This document shows, piece by piece, positions 63,483-64,000 of a stretch of DNA of 64,000 nucleotides. The notes under the pieces are model-generated. The model did not search any database, was not told where the DNA came from, and saw only the letters and a program-made list of their open reading frames with translations. The stretch is from positions 1 through 64,000 of the forward strand of contig JADYUK010000013.1 in NCBI GenBank assembly GCA_021531755.1, given 5' to 3'. Origin of the DNA: Hoylesella loescheii. GTDB taxonomy: Bacteria > Bacteroidota > Bacteroidia > Bacteroidales > Bacteroidaceae. The position numbers and the translations under genes are program-made. Each line of letters begins with the position of its first letter. Within the stretch, counting starts at the first letter, position 1.

Positions 63483-64000
63483 TTAAAACTCTATATTGTA
63501 TAATAGCATTATGTCTCTCTTCTGTCGTCAACATCTGCGCACAGAATGACAGGCAGCTTATCCGACAGGGCAACCGTCTATTCAGATCCCAGGAGTACGA
63601 GAAAGCTGAAGCGGCTTACCGTAAGGCAATAGCTGCCAACAGCAACAATCCGGAAGCACACTACAATCTTGGATGTGCTCTCATGGCACAGCAGAAAGAC
63701 TCTGCTGCAGTAAACGCATTAGAGAACAGTGCGAAATTACAACAAGACCGTAACCGCCGGGCACAGGCTTTCCATAATATTGGAGTAATATGCCAACAGA
63801 AGAAAATGTTCAGCGAGGCAGCAGAGGCGTACAAGGAGTCTCTACGCAACAATCCAAAAGACGACGAGACGCGGTATAACCTTGCCTTGTGCATGAAACA
63901 GATTAAGAACCAGCCGAAACAACAACAGCAGAAGAAGCAACAAGACAAGAACAATAAAAACAACAAACAAGACAAGGAGAAGAACAAGAACGAGAACAAT
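63479..64000 (+). CDS. batC: BatC, TPR protein (partial at right edge)
   Basis: The first 174 residues, read directly to the window edge. A signal peptide (MIKTLYCIIALCLSSVVNICA) is followed by about three TPR units: NRLFRSQEYEKAEAAYRKAI, the PEAHYNLGCALMAQQKDSAA unit and AFHNIGVICQQKKMFSEAA with a following YKESLRNNPKDDETRYNLAL. The last 30 visible residues are Lys/Gln/Asn-rich. It would act in the periplasm with BatA and BatB. It overlaps batB by 4 bases. The C-terminus is outside the window. Confidence 0.92.
   Translation, partial: MIKTLYCIIALCLSSVVNICAQNDRQLIRQGNRLFRSQEYEKAEAAYRKAIAANSNNPEAHYNLGCALMAQQKDSAAVNALENSAKLQQDRNRRAQAFHNIGVICQQKKMFSEAAEAYKESLRNNPKDDETRYNLALCMKQIKNQPKQQQQKKQQDKNNKNNKQDKEKNKNENN

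Overview
The window looks like a chromosomal segment of a Bacteroidales bacterium, most likely Prevotellaceae (Prevotella or a sister genus). The evidence is the DUF4295 gene in an rpmB-rpmG-DUF4295-ftsY-rimO run, a MoxR/DUF58/Bat aerotolerance operon, the pairing of methylmalonyl-CoA mutase with a sodium-pumping decarboxylase, a CfxA-like class A beta-lactamase, and several promoters of the Bacteroidetes type (TTTG or TTG, 19-21 bases, TAnnTTTG). I see no rRNA, tRNA, CRISPR array, insertion sequence or prophage. About 50 genes are supported.

Layout. 1-7.0 kb (minus strand) is a tightly packed run starting at a Pif1-like helicase and passing through mnmE, an HTH plus GIY-YIG-like protein, thioredoxin, an FMN-binding protein, an FKBP, an acyl-ACP thioesterase, a hexapeptide acetyltransferase and the N-terminal part of a class A beta-lactamase cut by the window edge. 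7.4-15.4 kb (minus) holds uxaC, ansA, an HU-transmembrane-LysM protein with an ordinary HU gene, rimO, ftsY, DUF4295, rpmG and rpmB. 16.6-30.4 kb (plus) holds galE and trmO, then a set of plant-polysaccharide enzymes (GH127, a GH141-like beta-helix protein, GH78, GH51 and a two-domain esterase) and an RsmF-like methyltransferase. The enzyme set suggests arabinose- and rhamnose-rich pectin (RG-I or RG-II side chains), but no SusC/SusD pair lies next to it. 30.9-33.2 kb holds a small lysozyme-fold protein, LemA and an M48 protease.

33.7-43.4 kb (minus) holds a GNAT acetyltransferase, thiL, lpxK, sppA and the two methylmalonyl-CoA mutase subunits. A divergent 505-base region separates these from a plus-strand block: an AspT-type transporter, a lamin-tail/OadG protein, a biotin carrier and OadB (membrane parts of a sodium-translocating decarboxylase), then dapA, bifunctional hisB, uvrA and crcB. 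The mutase and decarboxylase parts fit the succinate-to-propionate pathway. After a 1.2-kb stretch without genes come a DegP-type protease and the MoxR-DUF58-BatX-BatA-BatB-BatC operon, which runs off the right edge.

The least explained items are: (i) a 55-base palindromic repeat, identical in two distant copies and diverged in a third, always in the same orientation relative to transcription and close upstream of a start codon, plus a related tandem pair before moxR; (ii) the HU-TM-LysM protein; (iii) the HTH/GIY-YIG-like protein; (iv) a long structured leader upstream of the mutase genes, behind a clear promoter; and (v) a 124-base element closed by an 11-bp stem between dapA and hisB.
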